Source: Cupriavidus consociatus
Lineage (GTDB): Bacteria; Pseudomonadota; Gammaproteobacteria; Burkholderiales; Burkholderiaceae
Direction of reading: 5' to 3'
NCBI RefSeq assembly: GCF_017814975.1
Contig: NZ_JAGIQA010000001.1
Coordinates: forward strand, 434,001-498,000
DNA length: 64,000 bases
Shown here: positions 39,749 to 50,730 of the stretch, piece by piece
Layout: each line of letters begins with the position of its first letter
Position numbering within the stretch: position 1 is the first letter of the stretch
The notes under the pieces: model-generated
The model's database searches: none
Seen by the model: the letters and a program-made list of their open reading frames with translations, nothing else
Told to the model about the DNA's origin: nothing
Made by a program: the position numbers and the translations under genes

Positions 39749-40930
39749 ATGCAGCGCATTACCATCCTGGGCGCCACCGGCTCGATCGGCGAAAGCACGC
39801 TCGATGTCGTGGGCCGCCATCCCGACCGCTACACCGTGCACGCGCTGACGGCGCATCGGCAAGTACGCAAGCTGGCCGAGCAATGCATGGCGTTCCGCCC
39901 GGCCCGCGCCGTGGTAGGCAGCGCCGAGGCGGCCGGGGAGCTGCAGGCGCTGCTGCGCGACGCCGGTGTCGATACCGAAGTCAGCTACGGCGAGGCCGAG
40001 CTGGAATCGGTCGCCGCCGACGCGCAGACCGACGCGGTGATGGCCGCGATCGTCGGCGCCGCCGGGCTGCGCCCGACCCTGGCCGCTGCGCGTGCCGGCA
40101 AGCGCGTGCTGCTGGCCAACAAGGAAGCGCTGGTGATGTCCGGCCGCATCTTCATGGACGCGGTGCGCGAGCATGGCGCCACGCTGCTGCCGATCGACAG
40201 CGAGCACAACGCCATCTTTCAGTGCCTGCCTGCCGACGACCCGCGCTATGGTCGCGGGGTGGCCAGGGTGCTGCTGACCGCGTCGGGGGGGCCGTTCCGC
40301 ACGCGCGATCCCGACACGCTGCATGACATTACGCCTGACCAGGCCTGCGCCCACCCGAACTGGGTCATGGGCCGCAAGATCTCGGTCGACTCGGCCACCA
40401 TGATGAACAAGGGCCTCGAGGTCATCGAGGCGCACTGGCTGTTCGGCGCGCCGGCCGAGCGCATCGAGGTGCTGATCCACCCGCAGAGCATCGTGCATTC
40501 GATGGTGGCCTACCACGACGGCTCGGTACTGGCGCAGTTGGGCAACCCGGACATGCGCACGCCGATCGCCTACGGCCTGGCTTATCCCGAGCGCATCGAT
40601 GCCGGCGTGACGCCGCTCGACCTGACGCTGGCCGGCGGGCTGCATTTCGAGAAGCCCGATCTGCAGCGCTTCCCGTGCCTGGGGCTGGCCTTCGACGCCC
40701 TGCGCGCCGGCGGCTTGGCCCCGGCCGTGCTCAATGCCGCCAACGAGGTGGCGGTCGAAGCATTCCTGGGCGGAAAAGTGCGCTTCACGGATATCTCGCG
40801 GTTGGTAGCCCAGGTGCTCCAGGCAGCACCATCTGGCGCGGCCGACACGCTTGACGCCATCCTTGATGCCGACCGCATGGCGCGCGAGGCTGCGCGCGCG
40901 GCCGTTGCAGGACTGGCGCTGCGCCACTGA
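39749..40930 (+). CDS. dxr: 1-deoxy-D-xylulose-5-phosphate reductoisomerase
   Basis: 393 aa. The NADPH-binding start [18 protein letters not shown], the metal/substrate residues in [13 protein letters not shown] and the [20 protein letters not shown] block identify DXR. It catalyses the committed step of the MEP isoprenoid pathway and is the target of fosmidomycin. The ATG at 39749 gives [11 protein letters not shown]; it lies 23 nt after cdsA. Confidence 0.97.
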   Translation: MQRITILGATGSIGESTLDVVGRHPDRYTVHALTAHRQVRKLAEQCMAFRPARAVVGSAEAAGELQALLRDAGVDTEVSYGEAELESVAADAQTDAVMAAIVGAAGLRPTLAAARAGKRVLLANKEALVMSGRIFMDAVREHGATLLPIDSEHNAIFQCLPADDPRYGRGVARVLLTASGGPFRTRDPDTLHDITPDQACAHPNWVMGRKISVDSATMMNKGLEVIEAHWLFGAPAERIEVLIHPQSIVHSMVAYHDGSVLAQLGNPDMRTPIAYGLAYPERIDAGVTPLDLTLAGGLHFEKPDLQRFPCLGLAFDALRAGGLAPAVLNAANEVAVEAFLGGKVRFTDISRLVAQVLQAAPSGAADTLDAILDADRMAREAARAAVAGLALRH

Positions 40931-41044
40931 TCCGACGGGCCGGCCTGCCGCATCTGCGACAATAGCGGCTGCGGCGGCCCCGGACATGCCGGTATCCCGG
41001 ATCCGGCGCGCCAGTCCAGCCACTGTTACTGACGTCCCGACGCC

Positions 41045-42448
41045 ATGCAAACCGTACTCGCTTTCATTGTTGCCCTGTGCGTGCTCATCTACGTGCACGA
41101 GATGGGGCATTACCTCGCCGCGCGCGCCTGCGGCGTGAAGGTGTTGCGTTTTTCAATCGGTTTCGGGCGGCCACTGCTGCGCTGGATCTCGAAGAGCCGC
41201 GACCGCACCGAATGGACGGTGGCGGCCATCCCGCTGGGCGGCTACGTGAAGATGCTGGATGAACGCGAGTTCGACGCCGAGCGCGACGCCCGGATCGATC
41301 CGGCCGACCTGCCGCGCGCGTTCAACCGCCAGCCGGTCGGCAAGCGCTTCATCATTGTCGCAGCCGGGCCGCTGGCCAATTTCCTGCTGGCGATCGTGCT
41401 GTACTTCGCGCTGTTCGCCGGCGGCATGCGCGAACCCGCGCCGGTCGTCGCCGCACCGGCGGCTGGCACCATGGCGCAGCAGGCCGGCGTGCGCGAAGGC
41501 GACCGCGTGCTGGCGCTGACCGCCAACGGCCATACCGAAGCGGTGCGTTCCTGGAATGACCTGCGCATGGCGGTCTTCGCCGAGGGCTTCGGCGATGCGC
41601 GCGCCGTGCTGCGCGTGCGCGGCGCCGATGGCGCCGAGCGGGACGTCGCGCTGGCGCGCCTGCCCAATACCGGCGGCAACCCGGAGCAGGATCCGCTCAG
41701 CACGCTGGGCCTGAATCTGAAAGGCGGGCCGGTCACCATTACCGAAGTATTGTCGGACTCGGCCGCCGAGCGCGCCGGGCTGAAGAAGGGCGATCGCATC
41801 GTCGCCTGGCAGGGCACCCCGCTGACCCAGGCCAGCGCGCTGATCAAGGCGGTGCGCAGTCAGCCCGGGCAGACCGTGACGCTCGGCATCGAGCGCGACG
41901 GCAAGCGGATGGAGGTGCCGGTGACGCTGGACGCTGCCGCGCCGCGCGACGGCGAAAAAGATGCCAGCGGCGCGCCGGCGCCGCCCGCAGGCAAGCTGGG
42001 TGCGGCGCTCAGCCAGGCGGTGGAAATGGAGACGGTGCGCTATCGTCCGGACGAGGCATTGGCGCGCGCGGTTGGCCAGGTGTGGGACACCAGCGCGCTG
42101 TCGCTGAAGCTGCTCGGCAAGATGCTGGTGGGGCAGGCGTCGCTGCAGAACCTGAGCGGTCCGCTGACCGTGGCCGACTACGCCGGGCGTGCCGCAAACC
42201 TCGGCCTGCAGGCCTTTGTCAGCTTCCTGGCGCTGGTCAGCGTCAGCCTCGGTGTACTGAATTTGTTACCTATTCCGGTTCTGGATGGGGGGCATTTGCT
42301 GTATTATTGCGTGGAATTTTTGACTGGCCGGCCCGTCCCAGACCACTGGCAGGCAATGCTGCAGAAGATTGGCATCGCCTGCATCCTGCTCCTGACCTCG
42401 CTCGCTTTGTTCAATGACGTCAGCCGAATGTTTCTGGCGAACGGCTAG
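41045..42448 (+). CDS. rseP: RIP zinc metalloprotease RseP
   Basis: 467 aa site-2 protease. The zinc-binding HEMGH (His18, Glu19, His22) lies in the first transmembrane helix and the third ligand in [15 protein letters not shown] near the C-terminus. Two PDZ domains lie in the periplasmic part (about 115-300). RseP cleaves anti-sigma factor RseA within the membrane to activate sigma-E and clears signal peptides. Its position directly before bamA links envelope stress signalling with outer-membrane assembly. Confidence 0.96.
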   Translation: MQTVLAFIVALCVLIYVHEMGHYLAARACGVKVLRFSIGFGRPLLRWISKSRDRTEWTVAAIPLGGYVKMLDEREFDAERDARIDPADLPRAFNRQPVGKRFIIVAAGPLANFLLAIVLYFALFAGGMREPAPVVAAPAAGTMAQQAGVREGDRVLALTANGHTEAVRSWNDLRMAVFAEGFGDARAVLRVRGADGAERDVALARLPNTGGNPEQDPLSTLGLNLKGGPVTITEVLSDSAAERAGLKKGDRIVAWQGTPLTQASALIKAVRSQPGQTVTLGIERDGKRMEVPVTLDAAAPRDGEKDASGAPAPPAGKLGAALSQAVEMETVRYRPDEALARAVGQVWDTSALSLKLLGKMLVGQASLQNLSGPLTVADYAGRAANLGLQAFVSFLALVSVSLGVLNLLPIPVLDGGHLLYYCVEFLTGRPVPDHWQAMLQKIGIACILLLTSLALFNDVSRMFLANG

Positions 42449-42556
42449 AAACGCATGTCGGCAAGGGGGGCGGTCGTGTCGTCGGACACCGTCGCCAGGG
42501 GGCGCCATTGCCATGCGCAGTCCCACGAGGCATGGAAAATCCTGGATGGAATCAAA

Positions 42557-42562
42557 GAGGGG
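42557..42562 (+). promoter_or_regulatory. Ribosome-binding site that selects the TTG start of bamA
   Basis: GAGGGG lies 7 nt before TTG 42570. The alternative in-frame ATG at 42546 lies upstream of this site and would make the Shine-Dalgarno sequence part of the coding region. Confidence 0.65.
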
Positions 42563-42569
42563 ATCAACA

Positions 42570-44879
42570 TTGATCAGACATAAGCGCATTTCGCTGGGCT
42601 TGCTGGCGAGTGCCGTTATTGCAGCCTGGAGCCCGGCGGGCTGGGCTGCCGATCCGTTCGTCGTCAGGGACATCCGCGTTGAGGGCCTGCAGCGCGTCGA
42701 GCCGGGTACGGTGTTTGGCTACCTCCCCGTGCGCGTCGGTGAAACCTTCACCGACGACAAGGGCGCCGACGCGATCCGTGCCCTCTACAATACCGGCTTC
42801 TTCAAGGACGTGCAGATCCGCGCCGAAGACGGCGTGCTGGTCGTGCAGGTGGAAGAACGCCCCGCGATCTCGCAGCTGGAATTCGTCGGCATCAAGGAAT
42901 TCGACAAAGACACGCTGCGCCGCTCGCTGCGCGCGGTCGGCGTCGCCGAAGCGCGCTACTACGACAAGGCGCTGATCGACAAGGCGGAGCAGGAGCTCAA
43001 GCGCCAGTACGTCGCGCGCGGCTACTATGCCGCCGACGTGCAGACCACGGTCACGCCGGTGGACCGCAATCGCGTCTCGGTCGTGTTCAACGTCGAGGAA
43101 GGCCCGGTCGCCAAGATCCGCCAGATCAATATCGTCGGCAACAAGGCGTTCAAGGAAAGCACGCTGCGCGACGAGATGCAGCTGTCCACGCCGAACTGGC
43201 TGTCGTGGTACACCAAGAATGACCTGTACTCGAAGCAGAAGCTGACGGCCGACCTGGAGGCGCTGCGTTCCTACTACCTGAACCGCGGCTACCTCGAGTT
43301 CGCGATCGAATCGACCCAGGTGTCGATCACGCCGGACAAGAAGGACATCTACCTGACCTTGAACATCAAGGAAGGCGAGCAGTACAAGGTGTCCGACATC
43401 CGCCTGGCCGGCGAACTGCTGGGCAAGCAGGAGGAAATGGAAAAGCTGCTGCAGCTGAAGAAGGGCGACATCTTCTCGTCCGAAAAGCTGACCGCCAGCA
43501 CCAAGGCCATTACCGACCTGCTGGGCACCTATGGCTACGCCTTCACCACGATCAACCCGCAGCCGAACATCGACCAGGAAAAGCGTGAGGTTGCGCTGAC
43601 GCTGATGGTCGACCCGGGACGGCGCGTCTACGTGCGCCGCGTCAATGTGGTGGGCAACAGCAAGACCCGCGACGAAGTGGTGCGCCGCGAGATGCGCCAG
43701 ATGGAAAGCTCGTGGTTCGACAGCGAGAAGCTGCAGCAGTCGCAGGCGCGTATCAACCGGACCGGCTATTTCACCGACACCAATATCACCACCGAGGACG
43801 TGGCCGGCGCGCCCGACCAGGTCGATGTGAACGTCAACGTGACCGAGAAGCCGACCGGCCAGATCAGCCTGGGCGTGGGCTTCTCGTCCACCGACAAGCT
43901 GGTGCTGCAGGCCGGCCTGCGCCAGGATAACGTGTTCGGCTCCGGTACCAGCCTGGGCCTGGACGTGAACACCGCGAAGTCGTTCCGTACCATCGCGCTG
44001 ACGCAGTACGACCCGTATTTCACGGTGGACGGCATCAGCCGCTCGACCGATATCTACTACCGTACCTCGCGTCCGCTGTACTACACCGGCGACCAGGACT
44101 ACAAGATCGTCTCCGCAGGCGGCGGCTTCAAGTTCGGCGTGCCGTTCTCGGAAGTCGACACTGTCTTCTTCGGTATCGGTTACGAGCGGACCCAGGTCTA
44201 TACCTCGGTCAACACGCCGAGCCAGTACACGGCGTGGCTGAACGCGATCGGCAAGAACAGCGGCGACGGCATCAACAACTTCCCGTTCACCATCGGCTGG
44301 GCACGTGACCGCCGCGACAGCGCGCTGGTCCCGACCAAGGGCCCATACACCCAGGCCAACCTGGAAGTGGGCCTGCCGGGCGGCGATACGCAGTACTACC
44401 GCGCCAGCGTGCAGCAGCAGTACTTCTACCCGATCTCGAAGTCGTTCACGCTGGCGCTGAACGGTGAAGTTGCCTACGGCCATGGCTACGGCAACACGCC
44501 GTTCCCGGTGTTCAAGTACTTCTACGCCGGTGGTATCGGCTCGGTGCGCGGCTACCAGACCAGCACGCTGGGCCCGAAGGACCAGAACGGCAACCCGGTG
44601 GGTGGCGCGTCCAAGATGATCGGTAACGTGGAATTCATCTTCCCGCTGCCGGGCTCGGGCGTTGACCGCACGCTGCGCCTGTTCACCTTCTTCGACTTCG
44701 GTAACGTCTACCAGGAAGGCGCACCGATTTCGTTCAGCGACCTCAAGTACTCGACCGGCTTCGGCATGTCGTGGCTGTCGCCGATCGGACCGCTGAAGAT
44801 CAGCATGGGCTTCCCGCTCAACCGCGACGACACCGACAAGGTCCAGCGCTTCCAGTTCCAGATCGGGACGGCATTCTGA
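42570..44879 (+). CDS. bamA: Outer membrane protein assembly factor BamA
   Basis: 769 aa from the TTG start. This gives a compact signal peptide ([21 protein letters not shown]...GWA-AD, cleavage after about residue 27), then five POTRA domains (about 28-430) and a 16-strand Omp85 barrel with the lid-lock-type VRGY motif and a terminal Phe. It is the core of the Bam complex that inserts beta-barrel proteins. An ATG at 42546 would put an eight-residue charged extension before the signal peptide, so the TTG is preferred. It lies between rseP and skp as in most proteobacteria. Confidence 0.95.
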   Translation: MIRHKRISLGLLASAVIAAWSPAGWAADPFVVRDIRVEGLQRVEPGTVFGYLPVRVGETFTDDKGADAIRALYNTGFFKDVQIRAEDGVLVVQVEERPAISQLEFVGIKEFDKDTLRRSLRAVGVAEARYYDKALIDKAEQELKRQYVARGYYAADVQTTVTPVDRNRVSVVFNVEEGPVAKIRQINIVGNKAFKESTLRDEMQLSTPNWLSWYTKNDLYSKQKLTADLEALRSYYLNRGYLEFAIESTQVSITPDKKDIYLTLNIKEGEQYKVSDIRLAGELLGKQEEMEKLLQLKKGDIFSSEKLTASTKAITDLLGTYGYAFTTINPQPNIDQEKREVALTLMVDPGRRVYVRRVNVVGNSKTRDEVVRREMRQMESSWFDSEKLQQSQARINRTGYFTDTNITTEDVAGAPDQVDVNVNVTEKPTGQISLGVGFSSTDKLVLQAGLRQDNVFGSGTSLGLDVNTAKSFRTIALTQYDPYFTVDGISRSTDIYYRTSRPLYYTGDQDYKIVSAGGGFKFGVPFSEVDTVFFGIGYERTQVYTSVNTPSQYTAWLNAIGKNSGDGINNFPFTIGWARDRRDSALVPTKGPYTQANLEVGLPGGDTQYYRASVQQQYFYPISKSFTLALNGEVAYGHGYGNTPFPVFKYFYAGGIGSVRGYQTSTLGPKDQNGNPVGGASKMIGNVEFIFPLPGSGVDRTLRLFTFFDFGNVYQEGAPISFSDLKYSTGFGMSWLSPIGPLKISMGFPLNRDDTDKVQRFQFQIGTAF

Positions 44880-44901
44880 TTCTGTAAAAGGATCTGTTTT
44901 C

Positions 44902-45429
44902 ATGATGACAACATCCAAAGTGGTCAAATCCCTGGGCGCCGCCGCATTCGCCACCGCCGCGCTCTGCGCCACGATGCCGGCCATGGCCCAGGAGGCGCGC
45001 ATTGCCGCCGTCAATTCCGAGCGCATCCTGCGCGACTCGCAGCCGGCCAAGCAGGCCCAGGTGAAGCTGGAGCAGGAATTCTCCAAGCGCGACCGCGAGC
45101 TGCAGGACATGGCCCAGAAGATCAAGGGCATGGCCGACAAACTCGACAAGGACACCGCCGTGCTGGCCGATTCCGATCGCCAGCGCCGCCAGCGCGAGGT
45201 GGCCGACCTCGATCGCGAGTTCCAGCGCAAGCAGCGCGAGTTCCGCGAGGACCTGAACCAGCGCCGCAATGAGGAGCTGGCGCAGGTGCTCGAGCGCGCC
45301 AACCGCGTGATCCGCCAGCTGGCGGAGCAGCGCAAGTACGACCTCATCGTGCAGGAAGCCGTGTACGTCAATCCGCGCATCGATATCACCGATGAGGTGA
45401 TGAAGGCGCTGAACACCGGCAGCAAGTAA
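44902..45429 (+). CDS. skp: Periplasmic chaperone Skp/OmpH
   Basis: 175 aa. A signal peptide ends near PAMAQEA (about residue 30), followed by the Skp start IAAVNSERILRDSQPAK and a long charged helical region that would form the tentacle coiled coils of the trimer. It escorts unfolded outer-membrane proteins through the periplasm to BamA, encoded just upstream. Consecutive ATG codons at 44902 and 44905 could both serve as start. Confidence 0.93.
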   Translation: MMTTSKVVKSLGAAAFATAALCATMPAMAQEARIAAVNSERILRDSQPAKQAQVKLEQEFSKRDRELQDMAQKIKGMADKLDKDTAVLADSDRQRRQREVADLDREFQRKQREFREDLNQRRNEELAQVLERANRVIRQLAEQRKYDLIVQEAVYVNPRIDITDEVMKALNTGSK

Positions 45430-45473
45430 GCGGCCGCTGCTCTTTCGTACCGTTTTTTTCAGGAAGTACCGCC

Positions 45474-46565
45474 ATGAAGACACCCACACTGGGTCAGCTC
45501 GCCACCGAGAACGGCGCGCAGGTTGTGGGTGATCCCGACCTGGCGATCGTTGGCCTGGCTCCCCTTGACCAGGCTTCGGCAGGCGAACTCTCGTTCTTGT
45601 CCAATCCGCTCTACCTGCAGCAGGCGCTGGATTCGCAAGCTGGCGCCGTGATCGTCTCGCAGGCCGACCTCGAGCGCATCCGCGCCGGGGGCCGTGCCGA
45701 CGGCCGCAACTGGCTGGTGGCGCGCAATCCCTACGTCTGCTTTGCCCGCGTGGCGCAGCGCTTCGACCGCGAAGCCAACCACGATCCGCGCGTCGGTATC
45801 GACCCGCGCGCCAGCGTGTCGCCGGACGCGGTGGTGCCGGCATCGTGCTTCATCGGCCCGAACGTGGTCATCGAGCGCGGCGCACGGCTGGGTGAGCGGG
45901 TCCGCATCCTGGCCAACGGCTACGTCGGTGCCGGGGCCGAGATCGGCGATGATTCGCTGCTGTACGCCAACGTCTCGGTCTACCATGGCTGCGTCGTGGG
46001 CGCGCGCGCCATCCTGCACAGCGGCGTGGTGATCGGCGCCGATGGCTTCGGTTTCGCGCCCGATATCAGCGCCACCGGCGTCGAATACGTGAAGATCCCG
46101 CAGACGGGACGCGCGGTGCTGGGCAATGATGTGGAGGTCGGTGCCAATACGGCGATCGACCGCGGCGCCATGGCCGACACGGTAGTCGAGGACGGCTGCA
46201 AGATCGACAACCAGGTCCAGATCGCGCACAACGTGCGGGTCGGCGCCCATACGGTCATTGCCGGCTGCGCCGCGGTATCGGGCAGCACGCGCATCGGCCG
46301 CTTCTGCGTGATCGGGGGCGCGGCCAACTTTGCCGGCCACCTGACCATTGCCGACCGCACCACAGTGTCCGGCGGTACCTCCATCACCAAATCCATTACC
46401 AAGCCCGGGGGCCATTTCACCAGCGTCTTCCCGTTCCTGCCGCACGGCGAGTGGGAACGCAACGCAGCCATCGTGCGCGGCCTGAGCAAGCTGCGCGAAC
46501 GGGTGGTGGCGCTGGAACGTCGCCTGCGCGGACAATCCGCCGGCTCCCAAACCTCACAAGACTAA
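45474..46565 (+). CDS. lpxD: UDP-3-O-(3-hydroxyacyl)glucosamine N-acyltransferase
   Basis: 363 aa. A uridine-binding N-terminal domain (about 1-100) precedes a left-handed beta-helix of hexapeptide repeats (about 105-310) and a C-terminal helix. The segment [16 protein letters not shown] and the conserved [15 protein letters not shown] (with the catalytic His) are typical. It adds the second 3-hydroxyacyl chain in lipid A synthesis, using acyl-ACP. AGGAAG lies before the ATG. Confidence 0.96.
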   Translation: MKTPTLGQLATENGAQVVGDPDLAIVGLAPLDQASAGELSFLSNPLYLQQALDSQAGAVIVSQADLERIRAGGRADGRNWLVARNPYVCFARVAQRFDREANHDPRVGIDPRASVSPDAVVPASCFIGPNVVIERGARLGERVRILANGYVGAGAEIGDDSLLYANVSVYHGCVVGARAILHSGVVIGADGFGFAPDISATGVEYVKIPQTGRAVLGNDVEVGANTAIDRGAMADTVVEDGCKIDNQVQIAHNVRVGAHTVIAGCAAVSGSTRIGRFCVIGGAANFAGHLTIADRTTVSGGTSITKSITKPGGHFTSVFPFLPHGEWERNAAIVRGLSKLRERVVALERRLRGQSAGSQTSQD

Positions 46566-46575
46566 GAGAAACATC

Positions 46576-47025
46576 ATGACCGCAGCCGACATTGACATTC
46601 GGAAGATCCTCAAGCTGCTGCCGCATCGATATCCGATGCTGCTGGTCGACCGCGTGCTGGAGTTCGATCCGCAGAAGCGGATCAAGACGCTGAAGAACGT
46701 CACCATCAACGAGCCGTTTTTCCAGGGGCATTTCCCGGGCCATCCGGTGATGCCTGGCGTGATGATCCTGGAGGCGCTGGCGCAGTCGGCCGGCCTGCTG
46801 ACCTTCGGCGCCGACATGGAGCGCAAGGAAGACTCGCTGTACTACTTCGTCGGCATCGACGGGGCCCGCTTCAAGCAGGTGGTGTACCCCGGCGACCAGC
46901 TGCACATGAATGTGACGGTCGAGCGCTATATCCGCGGCATCTGGAAATTCAAGGCATTCGCCACCGTGGACGACAAGGTCGCCTGCGAGGCGGAGTTGAT
47001 GTGCACCGTGAAGCAGGCCGAGTGA
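46576..47025 (+). CDS. fabZ: 3-hydroxyacyl-ACP dehydratase FabZ
   Basis: 149 aa hot-dog-fold dehydratase. The catalytic His52 lies in [11 protein letters not shown] and Glu66 in [10 protein letters not shown], the standard 14-residue spacing. It dehydrates 3-hydroxyacyl-ACP, competing with LpxA and LpxD for that substrate, which explains its place among lpx genes. The ATG is 10 nt after lpxD, preceded by AAGAGAA. Confidence 0.97.
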   Translation: MTAADIDIRKILKLLPHRYPMLLVDRVLEFDPQKRIKTLKNVTINEPFFQGHFPGHPVMPGVMILEALAQSAGLLTFGADMERKEDSLYYFVGIDGARFKQVVYPGDQLHMNVTVERYIRGIWKFKAFATVDDKVACEAELMCTVKQAE

Positions 47026-47125
47026 GGCCGGCTGCCGCGCTCCCGCACGGGCGCGCGGCGCGGACGGGAACCTTTGCCGCGCGCAGGGGCCCACTCTTCA
47101 CCAGACACACCACAGGACAGGACGT

Positions 47126-47929
47126 ATGACGCAAATCCACCCCACCGCCCTGGTTGACCCGAAGGCAGAACTGGCAGCCGACGTGACCGTCGGGCCGTTC
47201 TCCATCGTCGGCCCCAATGTGCGGATCGGCAGCGGCACCCGGATCGGCTCGCATACGACGGTCGAGGGCCATACCACGATCGGCGAGGGCAACAACATCG
47301 GTCCCTATGCCTCCGTCGGCGGCGTGCCGCAGGACATGAAGTACCGCAACGAGCCGACCCGGCTCGAGATCGGCGACCGCAACACCATCCGCGAATTCAC
47401 CACGATCCACACCGGCACGGTGCAGGACCGCGGCCTGACCAGCATCGGCAGCGACAACTGGATCATGGCCTATGTGCATATCGCGCATGACTGCTCGGTC
47501 GGCAACCACACCGTGTTTTCCAGCAACGCGCAGATCGCCGGCCACGTCGACGTGGGCGACTGGGCCATCCTGGGCGGCATGAGCGGCGTGCACCAGTTCG
47601 TGCGCATCGGCGCCCACGCGATGCTGGGCGGTGCCTCGGCGCTGGTGCAGGACGTGCCGCCATTCGTGATCGCCGCCAGCGACAAGGGCGGCAACAAGGC
47701 CACGCCGCACGGCGTCAACGTCGAGGGACTGCGCCGCCGCGGCTTCGACGCGGGGCAGATCGCTGCGCTGCGCCAGGCCTACAAGCTGCTCTACAAGTCC
47801 GACCTCAGCTTTGACGAGGCCCGCAACGAGATCTCCGCCTTGCTGGCCCAGTCAGATGCCGGCACCGCGGTGCCGCTGCAGGCGTTCGTCGACTTCCTTG
47901 CCGCCACCCAGCGCGGCATCGTGCGCTGA
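47126..47929 (+). CDS. lpxA: UDP-N-acetylglucosamine O-acyltransferase
   Basis: 267 aa. Hexapeptide repeats start at residue 4 ([22 protein letters not shown]). The catalytic base is His121 in HIAHDCSVG, and a C-terminal helical domain follows with GLRRRGFD. It performs the first step of lipid A synthesis. An ACAGGACAGG sequence precedes the ATG. It lies between fabZ and lpxB in the conserved order. Confidence 0.97.
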   Translation: MTQIHPTALVDPKAELAADVTVGPFSIVGPNVRIGSGTRIGSHTTVEGHTTIGEGNNIGPYASVGGVPQDMKYRNEPTRLEIGDRNTIREFTTIHTGTVQDRGLTSIGSDNWIMAYVHIAHDCSVGNHTVFSSNAQIAGHVDVGDWAILGGMSGVHQFVRIGAHAMLGGASALVQDVPPFVIAASDKGGNKATPHGVNVEGLRRRGFDAGQIAALRQAYKLLYKSDLSFDEARNEISALLAQSDAGTAVPLQAFVDFLAATQRGIVR

Positions 47930-47942
47930 GCCCGGGCCGCAC

Positions 47943-49151
47943 ATGGTCGACGCCGCGATTCGGGGTGGCTTGCCCACGGGCAACGGTTCTGCCGCCGCCA
48001 GGCGCGGCACCATCGCCATGGTGGCCGGAGAGGCCTCCGGCGACCTGCTGGCATCGCTGATGATGGGCGGGCTCAAGGCCCGCCTGGGCGATACCATGGC
48101 GTACGCCGGTATCGGCGGCAAGCGCATGATGGCGCAGGGCTTCGTCTCGCGCTGGCCGATGGAAACGCTGTCGGTCAACGGCTATGTCGAGGTGCTGGGC
48201 TCGCTGCGCGAGATCCTGCGCACCCGGCGCGAGGTGCGCGACTGGCTGCTGGCCGAGCCGCCGCAGTGCTTTATCGGGGTCGATGCGCCGGATTTCAATT
48301 TCGGCCTGGAAGTGCCGCTGCGCCGCGCCGGGATCCCGGTGGTGCATTTCGTCAGCCCGTCGATCTGGGCCTGGCGCGGGGGGCGCATCCGCACCATCGC
48401 GCGCGCGGTGGACCACATCCTGTGCCTGTTCCCGTTCGAGCCCGAGATCTACGCCAAGGCCGGCATTCCCGCCACCTACGTCGGGCATCCGCTCGCCGAC
48501 GTGATCCCGATGGTGCCTGACGTTGCCGGCGCACGCGCCGAACTGGGGCTGCCCGCCGGCCACCGCGTGGTCGCGGTGCTGCCCGGCAGCCGCCAGTCCG
48601 AGGTGCGCAACCTTGGCGCCACCTTCTTTGCCGCGATGGCGCAGATGCAGCGCATGGACCCGAACCTGGCGTTCGTGCTGCCGGCGGCAAGCGCGCCGCT
48701 GCGCGCCATCGTCGAAGACCTGCACCAGCAGTATCCGGAACTGCGCCTGACCATTGTCGACGGCAAGTCGCACCAGGCCATGGAAGCTGCTGACGTGGTG
48801 CTGCTGGCCAGCGGTACCGCGACGCTGGAGGCGGCCCTGTACAAGAAGCCGATGGTGATCTCGTACAAGGTGCCCTGGCTGACCGCGCAGATCATGAAGC
48901 GGCAGGGTTACCTGCCGTACGTGGGATTGCCTAATATCCTTTCAGGGCGCTTTGTCGTGCCCGAGCTGCTGCAGGACGACGCCACGCCCGAGGCGCTGGC
49001 CCGCGAAACGCTGCTGCAGCTCAACGACGAGGGCAATATTGCCTTCCTGTACGAGCATTTCACCCGCATGCACGAGACCCTCAAGTGCAACACCGCGCAA
49101 CTGGCCGCCGATGTGGTGGTGGACCTGATGCACAGCCGGGGGACCGTCTGA
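47943..49151 (+). CDS. lpxB: Lipid-A-disaccharide synthase
   Basis: 402 aa GT-B-like glycosyltransferase. Family blocks are [42 protein letters not shown] and [10 protein letters not shown], ending with [17 protein letters not shown]. It condenses UDP-diacylglucosamine with lipid X. The ATG at 47943 adds about 28 residues before the first conserved block; a later start is possible, but no good alternative was seen. The stop overlaps the rnhB start by one base. Confidence 0.95.
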   Translation: MVDAAIRGGLPTGNGSAAARRGTIAMVAGEASGDLLASLMMGGLKARLGDTMAYAGIGGKRMMAQGFVSRWPMETLSVNGYVEVLGSLREILRTRREVRDWLLAEPPQCFIGVDAPDFNFGLEVPLRRAGIPVVHFVSPSIWAWRGGRIRTIARAVDHILCLFPFEPEIYAKAGIPATYVGHPLADVIPMVPDVAGARAELGLPAGHRVVAVLPGSRQSEVRNLGATFFAAMAQMQRMDPNLAFVLPAASAPLRAIVEDLHQQYPELRLTIVDGKSHQAMEAADVVLLASGTATLEAALYKKPMVISYKVPWLTAQIMKRQGYLPYVGLPNILSGRFVVPELLQDDATPEALARETLLQLNDEGNIAFLYEHFTRMHETLKCNTAQLAADVVVDLMHSRGTV

Positions 49152-49924
49152 TGGCGCGTCGCAATGCGGCTTCACCGCAGATGGGCCTGGACCTGGCGCC
49201 GGCCGCCGCTTCGATCCAGCGGCTGTGCGGCGTCGATGAAGCGGGCAGGGGCCCGCTGGCGGGGCCGGTGTATGCCGCCGCGGTGGTGCTCGATCCGAAA
49301 CGCCCGATCCGAGGCCTGGCCGACTCCAAGATCCTGAGCGCCGCCAGGCGCGAGGCGCTGTACGAGAAGATCTGCGAACGGGCGCTGGGCTGGCATATCG
49401 CCTTCGCCACGGTCGAGGAGATCGATACGATCAACATCCTGCACGCCAGCATGCTGGCGATGCAGCGCGCGGTGCAGGGGCTGGCCGCCAGCGGCGTGGT
49501 GCCGGACCTGGTGCAGGTCGATGGCAACCGCTGCCCGCAGGTGCCGTTCCCTGTCGAAGCCATCGTCAAGGGTGACGCGCTGGTCAGGGCGATCTCGGCC
49601 GCGTCGATCCTGGCCAAGGTGGCGCGCGACCGCGAACTGATGGCGCTGCACGAGCGCTACCCGCAATACGGCTTCGATTCGCATGTCGGCTATGGCACGC
49701 CGCAGCACCTGGCCGCGCTGGCCGAATTCGGCGCCACGCCGCATCACCGGCGCTCGTTCGCGCCGGTGCGCGAGGCGCTGGCACAGCGTCCGATGTTTAC
49801 CGCGGTGACGGCAGTTGCCGAGGTCATCGAAGGCCTCGAAAACAGCGAAATCAACGAAATCAACGAAATCACCACCCCCATCCAGGCCGCGCCGCCAGGC
49901 ACCCTGCAGACCGACGCACCGTGA
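49151..49924 (+). CDS. rnhB: Ribonuclease HII
   Basis: 257 aa. The catalytic [11 protein letters not shown] motif holds Asp29 and Glu30, and further acidic residues lie in QVDGN and KGDA, followed by [10 protein letters not shown]. It removes ribonucleotides and RNA primers from DNA. The C-terminal tail is unusual: residues about 233-241 read EINEINEIT from three 9-bp repeats. The gene starts on the last base of the lpxB stop (TGATG) and overlaps the next gene through GTGA. Confidence 0.95.
   Translation: MARRNAASPQMGLDLAPAAASIQRLCGVDEAGRGPLAGPVYAAAVVLDPKRPIRGLADSKILSAARREALYEKICERALGWHIAFATVEEIDTINILHASMLAMQRAVQGLAASGVVPDLVQVDGNRCPQVPFPVEAIVKGDALVRAISAASILAKVARDRELMALHERYPQYGFDSHVGYGTPQHLAALAEFGATPHHRRSFAPVREALAQRPMFTAVTAVAEVIEGLENSEINEINEITTPIQAAPPGTLQTDAP
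49847..49873 (+). repeat. Three tandem 9-bp units in the rnhB 3' end
   Basis: GAAATCAAC is repeated twice and followed by GAAATCACC, encoding E-I-N-E-I-N-E-I-T. It lies beyond the conserved RNase HII core, so length changes here should be tolerated. Confidence 0.8.
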
Positions 49925-50697
49925 AGCACGTCACCTCGCGCGACAACGCGCTGTTCAAGCACCTGAAGGCGCTGGCCACTTCCACCCACCAGCGCCGCAA
50001 GGCCGGGCAGTCGCTGCTCGACGGCGTGCACCTGGCCCAGGCCTATATCGACGCGCTGGGCCAGCCAGTCACCTGCGTGGTGTCCGAGCGTCACTACGAC
50101 CACGCCGAGGTAGCGCCGTTGCTGGCGCGCATCGACGCGGAGCGGCTGGTAGTGCTGGCCGATACGCTGTTCACGCAGATTTCCGGCGTGGTCAACGGGA
50201 TCGATCTGATGCTGGTGATCGAGACGCCTGCCGGCCACCTGCCCGCGCGCATCGAAGAGGACTGCATCATCCTCGACGGGGTGCAGGATGCCGGCAATGT
50301 CGGCTCGATCCTGCGCAGCGCCGCCGCGGCGGGCATCCGCCATGCATTCCTGGCGACGGGATGCGCGTTCGCCTGGTCGGTGAAGACGCTGCGCGCCAGC
50401 ATGGGCGCCAACTTCCACCTGAACATCGTCGAGCACTGCACCGTGGAATCGCTGGCGCCGCGGCTGGCGCTGCCGCTGCTGGCGACGTCCTCGCATGCCG
50501 ACGCCACGGTGTTCGATACTGACCTGCGCGCGCCGGTGGCCTGGGTGGTCGGCAATGAGGGCGCCGGCGTCAGCGACGCGTGGATGCAGCACGTGAAGCG
50601 CAAGGTTGGCATTCCCCAGCCGGGCGGCCTGGAATCGCTGAACGTGGCAGCTGCCACCGCGATCTGCCTGTTCGAGGCGGTGCGACAGCGGCGATAA
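49921..50697 (+). CDS. SpoU/TrmH-family RNA 2'-O-methyltransferase
   Basis: 258 aa SPOUT enzyme. An N-terminal substrate-binding domain is followed by the knot with [17 protein letters not shown] (motif 1), [12 protein letters not shown] (motif 2) and [23 protein letters not shown] (motif 3). It probably methylates a ribose 2'-OH in rRNA or tRNA, but the target nucleotide cannot be assigned. The GTG start overlaps the rnhB stop (GTGA). A terminator follows, ending the supercluster. Confidence 0.9.
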   Translation: MKHVTSRDNALFKHLKALATSTHQRRKAGQSLLDGVHLAQAYIDALGQPVTCVVSERHYDHAEVAPLLARIDAERLVVLADTLFTQISGVVNGIDLMLVIETPAGHLPARIEEDCIILDGVQDAGNVGSILRSAAAAGIRHAFLATGCAFAWSVKTLRASMGANFHLNIVEHCTVESLAPRLALPLLATSSHADATVFDTDLRAPVAWVVGNEGAGVSDAWMQHVKRKVGIPQPGGLESLNVAAATAICLFEAVRQRR

Positions 50698-50698
50698 A

Positions 50699-50722
50699 AA
50701 AAGCGGCCGGGCGGCCGCTTTT
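50699..50722. terminator. Bidirectional terminator between the methyltransferase gene and ppsR
   Basis: Stem AAAAGCGGCC / GGCCGCTTTT around GGGC, with an A-run before and TTTTGCTTTT after. It sits between convergent genes. Confidence 0.87.
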
Positions 50723-50730
50723 GCTTTTGC

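Noticed and set aside
42564..45425. Minus-strand open frame of about 950 codons opposite bamA and skp
   Set aside because: Shadow of highly biased GC-rich codons; the plus-strand products are unmistakable.
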